A DNA stretch of 64,000 nt from Hungatella_A sp034142505 (GTDB taxonomy: Bacteria > Bacillota > Clostridia > Lachnospirales > Lachnospiraceae), in contig JAWZDV010000060.1 of assembly GCA_034142505.1 (NCBI GenBank), positions 15,124 through 79,123 on the forward strand, given 5' to 3'. Made by a program: the position numbers and the translations under genes. Numbering within the stretch: the stretch's first letter is position 1; each line of letters opens with the position of its first letter. This document shows, piece after piece, positions 43,451 through 51,608 of this stretch. The notes beneath the pieces are model-generated. The model did no database searches. It was given only the letters and a program-made list of their open reading frames with translations, and was not told where the DNA came from.

Positions 43451-43984
43451 TTGAAAGACCGGGAATTGATTACGCGGATCAAACAAGGGGAGCGGGAGCT
43501 TTTGGAAGTTCTGGCACAGAAATATTATCAGGATATTTACCGTTTCTGCTGGTACCGGACCGGGAAGGAGGAGGCCGCCTGGGAGTGCACCCAGGAGACA
43601 TTTCTGCGGATGCTCCGGTTTCTGGAACATTATGTGGATAGAAATAAATTCAAAGCCTGGCTGCTGGCGATTGCGGTGAATGTCTGCAATGATTATTTCC
43701 GCAGTCCGGCCATGCCGGTGGCTAAGGAGGAGTACTTAGAGGAGACCGCGGCGGAGGATGGCCGGTTTTTCCAGGTGGAGGTGAGGGACAGTATCCAGAA
43801 AGCCTTAAACCGCCTTTCGCCGGAACAAAAGGAAACGGTAATTCTCCGGTTTTACTACGATATGAAAATCCGTGAGATTGCCGGGATCACCGGAGTGGGT
43901 ATTCCGACGGTGAAATCCCGGCTGAAGCAGGGGATGGGAAAACTCAGAACATGTTTGGAGGAAGAAGGAGGGGATTTTTTATGA
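43451..43984 (+). CDS. ECF-family RNA polymerase sigma factor
   Basis: I chose TTG 43451 (AGGCAGGTG upstream, product MKDRELITRIKQGE); GTG 43424 is possible but has no site. About 177 aa. Region 2: YYQDIYRFCWYRTG, WECTQETFLRMLRF and KFKAWLLAIAVNVCNDYFR. Region 4: LSPEQKETVILRFYYDMKIREIA with a helix-turn-helix (GVGIPTVKSRLKQGMGKLR). It is first in a four-gene operon with overlapping genes. Confidence 0.9.
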   Translation: MKDRELITRIKQGERELLEVLAQKYYQDIYRFCWYRTGKEEAAWECTQETFLRMLRFLEHYVDRNKFKAWLLAIAVNVCNDYFRSPAMPVAKEEYLEETAAEDGRFFQVEVRDSIQKALNRLSPEQKETVILRFYYDMKIREIAGITGVGIPTVKSRLKQGMGKLRTCLEEEGGDFL

Positions 43985-44754
43985 ACCGAAGCGAGCGGCA
44001 GATCAGGACGGCGCTTCAGCGGGGAAACGCGCCGGAACTGTCAGGGGAGCAGTTGGAAGCCTTGGACCGGCTGGTGAGAAGAGAAGCAGAAACGGTCAAA
44101 TGGCTGCCGGGGAAGTCCCTGTTTCAGAGCTTATGGGAGCAGGCCGCCTATATCTCCCCGATTACATGGGCGTTTCAGCTGGCATTCTTACTTGCCGGGG
44201 TCCTGCTTTTACAGGCAGGAGCGGAGGAAGCGGCCCTTAAGAATCTTTCCGCCATCATCCCGCTGGCGGCGCTGATTGGCATTCCGGAGCTGACGAAGAG
44301 CTTTAGCTATGGCATGTGGGAGCTGGAGGAGAGCTGTTTTTATAACTTAAGGCAGCTGGTTTTATTGAAAATGATGCTGTTTGGCCTGGTGGATGCCGTG
44401 CTGCTGCTCTTTCTCATCGCCGTGGCGGGAAAACGGGGAACGAGCCTGACGGAAGCATTTTACTATCTGGTGATTCCCTTTAACCTGTCAGGGGCCTGTT
44501 ATCTGGGCCTGTTCCGGGTACTGAAAAGAAGGTGCAGCGGTTATGTGCTGGCGGCGGCCGGATGTGTGCTTCTGTCTGGAGGTCTGGTGCTGCGCAGGTA
44601 TCCGTCTATTGGCCTGGCGCCGGTTCAAACAGGTTTGAGGGCGGAGATGGTCTGGCCGATGGCCGTCTGCAGCGTGTTTGCCCTGGTGGGAGTGGGAATC
44701 TGGCTGATTCATGGAATGGAAAAGGAGGAAATGATGATATGGAACTTCGAATAG
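43981..44754 (+). CDS. Membrane protein, possible anti-sigma factor
   Basis: ATG 43981 overlaps the sigma stop (ATGA) behind AAGGAGGGG. The product is 257 aa: a cytoplasmic N-terminal 60 residues, then six or so membrane segments. Position after an ECF sigma gene suggests that the N-terminus restrains the sigma factor; there is no zinc-binding anti-sigma motif. It could also be a transporter subunit. It overlaps the ATPase gene by 16 bases. Confidence 0.65.
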   Translation: MNRSERQIRTALQRGNAPELSGEQLEALDRLVRREAETVKWLPGKSLFQSLWEQAAYISPITWAFQLAFLLAGVLLLQAGAEEAALKNLSAIIPLAALIGIPELTKSFSYGMWELEESCFYNLRQLVLLKMMLFGLVDAVLLLFLIAVAGKRGTSLTEAFYYLVIPFNLSGACYLGLFRVLKRRCSGYVLAAAGCVLLSGGLVLRRYPSIGLAPVQTGLRAEMVWPMAVCSVFALVGVGIWLIHGMEKEEMMIWNFE

Positions 44755-45629
44755 ACCGTCTGACGAAACGGTATGGCAATAAAATTGCGGTGGACCGCCT
44801 GGAAGGTACCCTGAATGCAGGTGTATACGGGCTGCTGGGGGCCAATGGCGCGGGCAAGACGACGCTGATGCGGATGCTCTGCGGTATTCAGTCGCCCACA
44901 TCGGGTGTGGTGTATTATGATAACTGTCCGATTCTGGACATGGGGGAGGAATACCGTAACCGGCTGGGGTATCTGCCTCAGAACTTTGGATATTATCCGG
45001 AATTTACGGCGCTTAAATTTCTGCTGTATATGGCGTCTTTAAAGGGGCTGGGGAAGACAGCGGCCATGACAAAATCCCTGGAACTTTTAGAGGTGACGGG
45101 GCTTATGGAAGTGAAGAATAAGAAGATCAAGACATTTTCCGGGGGGATGAAACAGCGGCTGGGAATCGCCCAGGCCATGTTAAATGAGCCGGATATCCTG
45201 ATTCTGGATGAGCCGACGGCCGGCCTGGACCCGAAGGAGCGGGTGAAATTCCGCAATCTGCTCAGTTCCTTCTCCAAGAATAAGATTGTGCTGCTGTCCA
45301 CCCACATTGTCTCGGATATCGAGTATATTGCCAATGAAATTCTGGTGATGAAGGCCGGACAGCTGGTGAAACGGGGTAATCCGGAGGCCCTTACAAAGGA
45401 AATCCACGGTTCCGTGTGGGAATGCCGCGTACCGGAAAGCCAGGTGGATGCGTGGAGCGCGCGTTATGTGATTGGGAATCTGAAAAATGAGGGGAAGGAC
45501 ACGGTGCTTCGGGTGATCTCCGGGAAAGCGCCTGATTCGTCCGCGGTTCTGGTGGAGCCAAGCCTGGAGGATTTGTATTTGTATTACTTTAGTGAGGAGG
45601 CAGGACATGGGACAGATGGTGGGTTTTGA
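44739..45629 (+). CDS. ABC transporter ATP-binding protein
   Basis: ATG 44739 behind AAAGGAGG; 296 aa. Walker A LGANGAGKTTLM, Q-loop YLPQNFGYYPEF, signature FSGGMKQRLGIAQ, Walker B ILILDEPTAGLD, His-switch LLSTHIVSDIE. The last 80 residues are the C-terminal extension of drug/lantibiotic exporter types. Pairs with the permease that overlaps its end. Confidence 0.92.
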   Translation: MELRIDRLTKRYGNKIAVDRLEGTLNAGVYGLLGANGAGKTTLMRMLCGIQSPTSGVVYYDNCPILDMGEEYRNRLGYLPQNFGYYPEFTALKFLLYMASLKGLGKTAAMTKSLELLEVTGLMEVKNKKIKTFSGGMKQRLGIAQAMLNEPDILILDEPTAGLDPKERVKFRNLLSSFSKNKIVLLSTHIVSDIEYIANEILVMKAGQLVKRGNPEALTKEIHGSVWECRVPESQVDAWSARYVIGNLKNEGKDTVLRVISGKAPDSSAVLVEPSLEDLYLYYFSEEAGHGTDGGF

Positions 45630-46686
45630 GATAACGAAATTATTAAAAAAGAAGATCGTCTATATTGCGCTTGCGGTGTTCGGCGCAATCTTTGCGATGA
45701 TGCTGTATTCCTGGATATTTGGGAACGAGTGGGCGGTGACCCAGGATGGAACCGATTTATACGGCATGGACGCGGCGGCTTACAACCGGGAGATTACGCT
45801 CCGCTATCAGGGACCATTGACGGATGAGAAGGTGCAGGAGATTCTGAAGGAATTTCCGCGCACGAATGGGACGACGACGGGGGATGTCTCCAATAATGTC
45901 TATTATCCGGTGGCGAGACTGTTTGCCAATGAGGATGGTACCTGGAATGGAAAGACAGTTGCCGAGGTGTTCCCGGAATTTTCGAACCCGCCGCGGCTTG
46001 GGTTGTCTACCCGGTGGGAGTCATTTCTATATAGCCTGATGTACATTGTGATTCTGGCCGGGATTGTCCTGATTATTGTGGTGTCGCCGATCTTTTCCGA
46101 CGAGTACAGCAGCGGTATGGATGCACTGATTTTGACATCCAGGAACGGGAAGCGGCAGTGTGTGAAAGCGAAAATCATGGCGGCATTTTTGTTTGCGACT
46201 TGTTTTATCCTGCTGATTCTGGGCCTTGGCTTTGCCATGTTCCTTGCGGGCGGAGGGACGGCAGGCTGGGATGCGCATATACAGCTCAGTGAAATGATGT
46301 TTTTTTCCAGGGTCAGACAGCCGTTAACCTGCGGGCAAACAGCCATCTTGACAGCGGTTGTTTCCATTTGTTCTACCTGGACCCTGACGGGACTCGTGTT
46401 ACTGTTTTCCGTGATCTGCAAAACCTCATTTGCCTCTATCATAGCTTCTGCCGTGGTCTATCTCGCCCCTATGTTCATCAACCCGGGCGGCCTGATGGCA
46501 AAACGGATTGTCATGATGATGCCGGTCAACAGCCTGAATATATCCGGCCTGTTAAATGTACCAGGCATTCCCATGAGCGGAACCGAAATTCCAATGGCAG
46601 CACTGATCGTGGGGCTGGTGGTGGTCGTGAGCGTATGTTCCACATATTACTGCCGGAGGACATTTTCCAGGCATCAGGTGATGTGA
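45607..46686 (+). CDS. ABC transporter permease (ABC-2 type)
   Basis: ATG 45607 behind GAGGAGG, overlapping the ATPase by 23 bases; 359 aa. First membrane segment at residues 15-36, a soluble loop of about 110 residues, then five segments (about 140-350), the layout of ABC-2 permeases. Substrate unknown. With the sigma factor it forms a stress-type export unit. Confidence 0.85.
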   Translation: MGQMVGFEITKLLKKKIVYIALAVFGAIFAMMLYSWIFGNEWAVTQDGTDLYGMDAAAYNREITLRYQGPLTDEKVQEILKEFPRTNGTTTGDVSNNVYYPVARLFANEDGTWNGKTVAEVFPEFSNPPRLGLSTRWESFLYSLMYIVILAGIVLIIVVSPIFSDEYSSGMDALILTSRNGKRQCVKAKIMAAFLFATCFILLILGLGFAMFLAGGGTAGWDAHIQLSEMMFFSRVRQPLTCGQTAILTAVVSICSTWTLTGLVLLFSVICKTSFASIIASAVVYLAPMFINPGGLMAKRIVMMMPVNSLNISGLLNVPGIPMSGTEIPMAALIVGLVVVVSVCSTYYCRRTFSRHQVM

Positions 46687-46765
46687 GAAGATGAAATATG
46701 ACATACAGTTGTCCTCTTTTCTTTGTTATAATGATACTATCTGAAAGAAAGGGGCAGGAAGAGAG

Positions 46766-47188
46766 ATGATTAATTTACAGGATAGAAACCATATTCCAAC
46801 CATGGAGGAGATGGCGGATTATATTCGCAATCCCCTGTTTGAGTCACTTTGCACAGAGCTGGAGACCGGGTATGGGGCCCGGGGAACATTCGAATTCAGT
46901 AAATGTGACTGGGAACCTGGCTGGAATTTAAAGTTTAAAAAGGCGGGAAAATCTCTGTGTACGATTTATCCGCGCGAGAATTATATGACAATCATGGTGG
47001 TGGTCGGGCCAAAGGAGAAGGAGACGGTGGAAACGCGTCTGGAGGAGTGGTCGCCGCAGCTGCGGGAGGTGTATCACCACACGAAGGAAGGGAATGGACA
47101 GCGGTGGCTGATGATGGATTTGGAGGATGAGGGGCCTGTCTACCGGGACGTCTTAAAACTGATTGCCATCCGCCATCAATGCAGATAG
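46766..47188 (+). CDS. DUF3788 protein
   Basis: ATG 46766 behind AAAGGGGCAGG; TG-T-TATAAT at 46725-46732 is an extended -10. The 140-residue product has the DUF3788 blocks: NPLFESLCTELE, WNLKFKKAGKSLCTIYP, MTIMVVVGPKE, and WLMMDLEDEGPVYRDVLKLI. Function unknown. Confidence 0.82.
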   Translation: MINLQDRNHIPTMEEMADYIRNPLFESLCTELETGYGARGTFEFSKCDWEPGWNLKFKKAGKSLCTIYPRENYMTIMVVVGPKEKETVETRLEEWSPQLREVYHHTKEGNGQRWLMMDLEDEGPVYRDVLKLIAIRHQCR

Positions 47189-47201
47189 GGAGGAGATCGG
47201 G

Positions 47202-47669
47202 ATGGAGATAAAACGTTGTAGTAAAGAATCCTTTTCCGTAATTGGGAAAGAGGGGTCTACAAAAGATGGAGATGATTTTATCAGGAAACTCTGGGAGGAG
47301 GCCAACAGTCATTTTGACGAGATTGCTTCTCTGGCGAAAAAAGATGAGAACGGAATGGCTATCGGTATCTGGGGAGCGATGTCTGATTTTTCCCGTTCCT
47401 TTCAGCCTTGGGAGGATCAGTTTACCCAGGGACTTTATCTTGCGGGAGCCGAGGTAAAGGATGGGTCAGAGGCTCCGGAAGGCTGGGTAAAATGGACGAT
47501 TCCCGGATATGAATATCTGTATGTGAAAAGCACGGGGGAGAATCTGTTTCCCGCCGTGATCGCGTATATGAAAGCCCACGGATTGGAACTGGCGGGAGCA
47601 GTCCAGGAATTTAACTGTCCGCAGGAACAGGGGCAGGAGTACTTGTTTTTTCCGATTCGAAGATTATAA
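47202..47669 (+). CDS. GyrI-like effector-binding domain protein
   Basis: ATG 47202 behind GGGAGGAG; 155 aa. Reads as a stand-alone AraC-type effector-binding domain: FSVIGKEGST, ANSHFDEIASLA, GIWGAMSDFSRSFQPWED, LAGAEVKDGSEAPEGW and a WTIPGYEYLYVKS strand. It follows the DUF3788 gene by 13 bases. Confidence 0.8.
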   Translation: MEIKRCSKESFSVIGKEGSTKDGDDFIRKLWEEANSHFDEIASLAKKDENGMAIGIWGAMSDFSRSFQPWEDQFTQGLYLAGAEVKDGSEAPEGWVKWTIPGYEYLYVKSTGENLFPAVIAYMKAHGLELAGAVQEFNCPQEQGQEYLFFPIRRL

Positions 47670-47756
47670 ATGAATAGAGCAGGATAATTCTCCTTCCGCC
47701 GGAGATAATGGAAGTAAAAAGAATATCTATTATTACCGGGAAAGAGAGGGATTATC

Positions 47757-48752
47757 ATGAAATTTGACGCGGTCTATTATGAGCCGGACAGCCTGGCTTA
47801 TCCGCTTGGCAGGCAATTGCAGGAAACCTTTGGCGGCATTCCCTGGATTCCCATTGCGAGCCACAATTCCATCAAGGAAATGCAGGAGAAACCCAATTCC
47901 GAATTCGGGAAAATGAAGCGCAATTTAATCGTGGGCATCCGAAAAACCCACAAATACGTGGAGAATCAGAAGGTCTCGGATTATCTGGTGCCATACACCT
48001 CATCCGGCTGTACGGCCATGTGTCTCTACTGTTATCTTGTCTGCAATTACAACAAATGCGCCTACCTCCGCCTGTTCGTCAACCGGGAACAGATGCTGGA
48101 CCGCATAATCAAGCGGGGGCGGGAGAGTGAGACGCCGCTCACCTTTGAGATCGGCAGCAACAGTGATCTGGTGCTGGAGAATACCATCACCGGTAACCTG
48201 CTTTACACCATCCCCCGTTTTGCAAAAGAGGGGACCGGCAGCATTACCTTTCCCACAAAGTTTCATATGGTGGACCCGCTTCTCGATTTAGACCATCAGG
48301 GCAGGACGATTTTCCGCATGAGCGTCAATCCCGAGCAGGTGATCAAGAAAATCGAACTTGGCACCTCCAGTCTGGCAAAGCGGATCGAAGCCGTCAACAA
48401 GATGTGCGAGGCCGGATACCCCTGCGGTCTGCTCATCGCCCCCGTGATTTTGACGGAGGACTGGAAACGCCAGTACACAGGTCTGCTGGAAGAACTCCAT
48501 GACGGGCTGACAGAAAAAGCCAAAAAACAGATGTTCCTGGAAATCATTCTGATGACTTACTCCTATATTCACCGCGCCATCAACAGCGAGGCATTTCCTA
48601 ACGCGCCGGAACTCTATGATACGGAGCAGATGACCGGAAGAGGCCGCGGACGCTACTGTTACCGGCCGGAGGTGAGGGCGGAGGCGGAACGTTTCCTTCG
48701 GGCGGAGATCAGGCGGATTCTCGGCGATATGCAGATCCTATATATCAGCTGA
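47757..48752 (+). CDS. splB: Spore photoproduct lyase family radical SAM protein, catalytic Cys replaced
   Basis: ATG 47757 behind GAGAGGGA; 331 aa. The radical SAM cluster is C85-x3-C89-x2-C92 (SGCTAMCLYCYL), with a further Cys96. The alignment to Bacillus SplB (known to me, not searched) is continuous: SHNSIKEMQ, LIVGIRKTHK, FPTKFHMVDPLLDLDHQGRT and KRIEAVNKMCEAGYPCG. SplB repairs the thymine dimer of UV-exposed spores, using Cys141 as hydrogen donor. Here that position reads FEIGSNSD (FEASCTSD in Bacillus), so the cysteine is Ser134. Either another residue donates the hydrogen or the enzyme has a different substrate. Confidence 0.83.
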   Translation: MKFDAVYYEPDSLAYPLGRQLQETFGGIPWIPIASHNSIKEMQEKPNSEFGKMKRNLIVGIRKTHKYVENQKVSDYLVPYTSSGCTAMCLYCYLVCNYNKCAYLRLFVNREQMLDRIIKRGRESETPLTFEIGSNSDLVLENTITGNLLYTIPRFAKEGTGSITFPTKFHMVDPLLDLDHQGRTIFRMSVNPEQVIKKIELGTSSLAKRIEAVNKMCEAGYPCGLLIAPVILTEDWKRQYTGLLEELHDGLTEKAKKQMFLEIILMTYSYIHRAINSEAFPNAPELYDTEQMTGRGRGRYCYRPEVRAEAERFLRAEIRRILGDMQILYIS

Positions 48753-48800
48753 TCAATGGTAGCGTCTCCCCCAAAATGTGCCCCACAGTATCCTGATGGA

Positions 48801-48846
48801 AACTAACTTACCTCCCGGTGCCTATCCCACTTAAAAGTGCGTACTT
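48801..48846. promoter_or_regulatory. Possible HxlR operator before the flavin-binding gene
   Basis: AACTAACTTACC (48801) and AAGTGCGTACTT (48835-48846) are of the ACTT/AAGT type bound by HxlR regulators. The 179-base gap 48753-48931 has no gene. Confidence 0.35.
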
Positions 48847-48931
48847 CCCACAAAACCTGCATGGGCCTATAATAAGATCATAAGAAATGGCCATTTCGAG
48901 CAAACATTCAGAGAAAAAGGAGCAGGTGATC

Positions 48932-49327
48932 ATGCAGAAAATAGTGGAATTTTTACAGGCAAATCCTGTACAGTATTTAGCAACCGTGGGAAGAGACGGG
49001 AAGGCGAAATGCCGCCCGTTCATGTTCTGTTTTGAGCGGGAAGGAAAATTGTGGTTCTGTACCAACAACACAAAAGATGTGTACAAAGACATGCAGGCCA
49101 ACCCGGAGGTAGAAGTGTCTGTCTCCAGCCCGGAATACGCGTGGATTCGTCTGCACGGAAAAGCCGTATTTGAAGACAATCTGGAGGTGAAGAAAGGGGC
49201 GTTGGAAAATCCAATTGTGAAGAGTCAGTATGACACGCCGGAGAACCCGATTTTCGAGGTGTTTTATCTGGAAGACCCCCATGGCATCATTGCCGATTTC
49301 TCCGGGAATCCTCCGTATCTGTTTTAA
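48932..49327 (+). CDS. Pyridoxamine 5'-phosphate oxidase-family (flavin-binding) protein
   Basis: ATG 48932 behind AAAAAGGAG; 131 aa. Split-barrel flavin fold: NPVQYLATVGRDGKAKCRPFMF, KLWFCTNNTKDVYKDMQANPEVEV and AWIRLHGKAVFED. Such small proteins bind FMN or F420-like cofactors and act as reductases or oxidases. Converges with an HxlR regulator gene. Confidence 0.85.
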   Translation: MQKIVEFLQANPVQYLATVGRDGKAKCRPFMFCFEREGKLWFCTNNTKDVYKDMQANPEVEVSVSSPEYAWIRLHGKAVFEDNLEVKKGALENPIVKSQYDTPENPIFEVFYLEDPHGIIADFSGNPPYLF

Positions 49328-49331
49328 CAAA

Positions 49332-49366
49332 AAGAACCAGGACGGCGCTCAGCTATCCTGGTTCAA
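49332..49366 (-). terminator. Terminator of the HxlR gene
   Basis: GAACCAGGA and TCCTGGTTC form a 9-bp stem; on the minus strand CTTTTTGTT follows. The hairpin overlaps the last codons of the gene. Confidence 0.7.
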
Positions 49367-49684
49367 ATGCTTTCGATATCCATTTCCCCACTCCACCATG
49401 GAATCCATAATGGGTTTTAAACTGAATCCGGCTTCCGTCAGAGTATATTCCACTCTGGGCGGCACTTCCGGGTACACCTTTCTGGTGAGAAGACCGTCCG
49501 CCTCCATACTGCGCAGGTGGCTGGTCAGCACCTTCTGGGTAATCCCGGTGACGGATTTCATCAACTCGCCGAACCGTTTTGTACCCGTCATCAAATCCCG
49601 GATAATCAGTACCTTCCACTTGTCCCCGATCAGCTGGAGGGTTAATTCAACCGGACAGTCCGGTATCTTTCTTTCCGTATTCAT
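49349..49684 (-). CDS. HxlR-family transcriptional regulator
   Basis: ATG 49684 behind GGAGG, 111 aa. Winged helix of the HxlR type: CPVELTLQLIGDKWKVLIIRDL, a GTKRFGELMKSV stretch, GITQKVLTSHLRSMEADGLL and a VEYTLTEAG end. Members often respond to electrophiles or aldehydes and regulate neighbouring reductases, here the flavin protein. Confidence 0.88.
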   Translation of the reverse strand: MNTERKIPDCPVELTLQLIGDKWKVLIIRDLMTGTKRFGELMKSVTGITQKVLTSHLRSMEADGLLTRKVYPEVPPRVEYTLTEAGFSLKPIMDSMVEWGNGYRKHLNQDS

Positions 49685-49778
49685 GATCCGCCTCCTTTCA
49701 ATCGTATCTGGATTATATACCAGAAGGAAAAAAAGAGCAAGCAGCACGCTAATATTTGTGGTAAAGTGAGAATAACAA

Positions 49779-50735
49779 GTGAGGACGAGAGAGGAGCTGA
49801 TCGTTATAAATTGGAGAACGTATTTGTCGGAGGAACCTGCTGAAAAATATCTCTATCAGGAGGAACCATATGAGGAGCAGATTCACCGCGCTGCCGAGTG
49901 GATTAAGCAGGCGGATGCCATTTTCATTGGCGCGGGAGCCGGGCTTTCGACGGCGGCGGGGCTGGTATATACAGGCAGCCGTTTCACAGACAATTTCGGA
50001 GAATTTATCAGGCGGTACGGTTCCAATGCCATGCCCGATATGTACGCCGCCGGTTTCTACCCCTTTGCCACAGAGGAGGAACGCTGGGGATACTGGTCCA
50101 GGCACGTATATCTAAACCGGATTGAACCGGGGGCATTGCCGCTCTACCGGGAACTCTATGAACTGGTAAGCGGGAAAGAACACTTCGTTCTCACCACCAA
50201 TGTGGATCACCAGTTCTGGAAAGCCGGTTTTGACGATAACAATATTTTCGCGACTCAGGGAGATTACGGCCTGATTCAGTGTCGGAAGGGCTGTCACAAG
50301 AAAACCTACGACGCCACGGAGCTGTTCCTTCAGATGAACCGGGAGAGAAAAGACTGCCGGATTCCCGCCAGCCTGGTCCCCAGATGCCCGGTCTGCGGCG
50401 GTCCCATGGCGATGAACCTCCGCTGTGATCCGTATTTCGTGGAAGACGAACACTGGAATGAGGCGGCCGGACGCTATGATGAGTTCTTAAACCGAGTGGA
50501 GCAGAAACGGGTCGTTCTGCTGGAATGCGGTGTCGGCCTGTTCAACACCCCGGTCATCATCCGGTTTCCATTTGAGAAAATGACAGTTTCCCATCCCTCA
50601 TGGAACCTGGTGCGCCTGAATCTAAACGAGGCAGTGGTGCCCGGCGGCATACAACAGCGCGCTGCCGGCATTACCATGGATCTTGTGAGAAGTATAGGAG
50701 ATCTGAAACGAGAATTGGCTGCCGTCAGGCCATAG
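49779..50735 (+). CDS. SirTM-type sirtuin (protein ADP-ribosyltransferase)
   Basis: GTG 49779 is the only usable start in frame (weak site); 318 aa. Sirtuin blocks: FIGAGAGLSTAAGL (49-62), FVLTTNVDHQF (136-146), zinc cysteines C168, C172, C203, C206. The catalytic histidine of deacetylating sirtuins is replaced by Gln160 (IFATQGDYG), which together with Asn141 is the hallmark of class M sirtuins. These ADP-ribosylate proteins from NAD, known in S. aureus and S. pyogenes to act on lipoylated GcvH-L. The zinc macrodomain gene follows at 15 bases, as in those operons. Confidence 0.88.
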   Translation: MRTREELIVINWRTYLSEEPAEKYLYQEEPYEEQIHRAAEWIKQADAIFIGAGAGLSTAAGLVYTGSRFTDNFGEFIRRYGSNAMPDMYAAGFYPFATEEERWGYWSRHVYLNRIEPGALPLYRELYELVSGKEHFVLTTNVDHQFWKAGFDDNNIFATQGDYGLIQCRKGCHKKTYDATELFLQMNRERKDCRIPASLVPRCPVCGGPMAMNLRCDPYFVEDEHWNEAAGRYDEFLNRVEQKRVVLLECGVGLFNTPVIIRFPFEKMTVSHPSWNLVRLNLNEAVVPGGIQQRAAGITMDLVRSIGDLKRELAAVRP

Positions 50736-50750
50736 GGAAAGGAGAAGTGC

Positions 50751-51608
50751 ATGAATAGGAACGAAAACAGGAACAAAGAAGAACAGATGACCCAGGAAGA
50801 ACGCCTGGAATTCTTAATCCAATATCTGATACAGGAATCCCCGGAGTACCGGGACGTGATAAAACGGGGCCGGCAAAACCAGCCACTGTCATACACCCCA
50901 TCGGAAGCCCCGGGAATCCTGCGATCCCTGATGAACCTCCGTCCGCCGTACCCGGTTTCGGAAGAATTCCTGGACATTCAGGACGCCTATCTGAAGGAGG
51001 AGACCCGCCGCCGCGGTATCGTGGAACTGGACACCATTCCCACCGTCCGCGAATCTCTTCACAGCACCCACCGGTACGCAGACCGGATCTGCGTCTGGCA
51101 GGGAGACATCACAAGATTACAGGTGTCCGCTATCGTCAATGCAGCCAATTCCCAGATGCTGGGCTGCTTTGTTCCCTGCCACGGCTGCATAGACAATGCG
51201 ATTCACTCAGCCGCCGGCATCCAGCTGCGAAGGGAGTGCGCCGCCATCATGGACCGCCAGAAACACCCGGAGCCCACTGGCCGCGCCAAAATCACCAGAG
51301 CCTACAACCTGCCCTGCCGTCACGTCATTCACACCGTGGGCCCTATCGTGGGATGGAAGCTGACGGAGAACGACTGTGAATTCTTGCGCTCCTGTTACCG
51401 CTCCTGCATGGAGCTTGCAGATGCGCATCACCTGGAAAGCCTGGCCTTTAGCTGTATTTCCACCGGCGAATTTCATTTTCCAGGAGACAGGGCGGCTAAG
51501 ATCGCCATCGAAACGGTGGGAGAGTGCCTGGAGCACAGCGGACTGCGGCGGGTCATCTTCAATGTATTCAAGGATCAGGACCGGGAGTTCTATGAATCCC
51601 TGTTATAA
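50751..51608 (+). CDS. Zinc-dependent macrodomain, protein ADP-ribosylhydrolase
   Basis: ATG 50751 behind AAAGGAGA; 285 aa. An N-terminal helical extension (1-110) precedes the macrodomain: WQGDITRLQVSAIVNAANS (ADP-ribose-binding), C139-x4-H144-x-C146 in GCFVPCHGCIDNAIH (zinc ligands), HVIHTVGPIVG, and FSCISTGEFHFP. The Cys-His-Cys pattern marks Zn-macro enzymes that reverse SirTM modification. No GcvH-L or lipoate ligase gene is seen next to the pair. Ends 6 bases inside the facing LacI-type gene. Confidence 0.9.
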   Translation: MNRNENRNKEEQMTQEERLEFLIQYLIQESPEYRDVIKRGRQNQPLSYTPSEAPGILRSLMNLRPPYPVSEEFLDIQDAYLKEETRRRGIVELDTIPTVRESLHSTHRYADRICVWQGDITRLQVSAIVNAANSQMLGCFVPCHGCIDNAIHSAAGIQLRRECAAIMDRQKHPEPTGRAKITRAYNLPCRHVIHTVGPIVGWKLTENDCEFLRSCYRSCMELADAHHLESLAFSCISTGEFHFPGDRAAKIAIETVGECLEHSGLRRVIFNVFKDQDREFYESLL

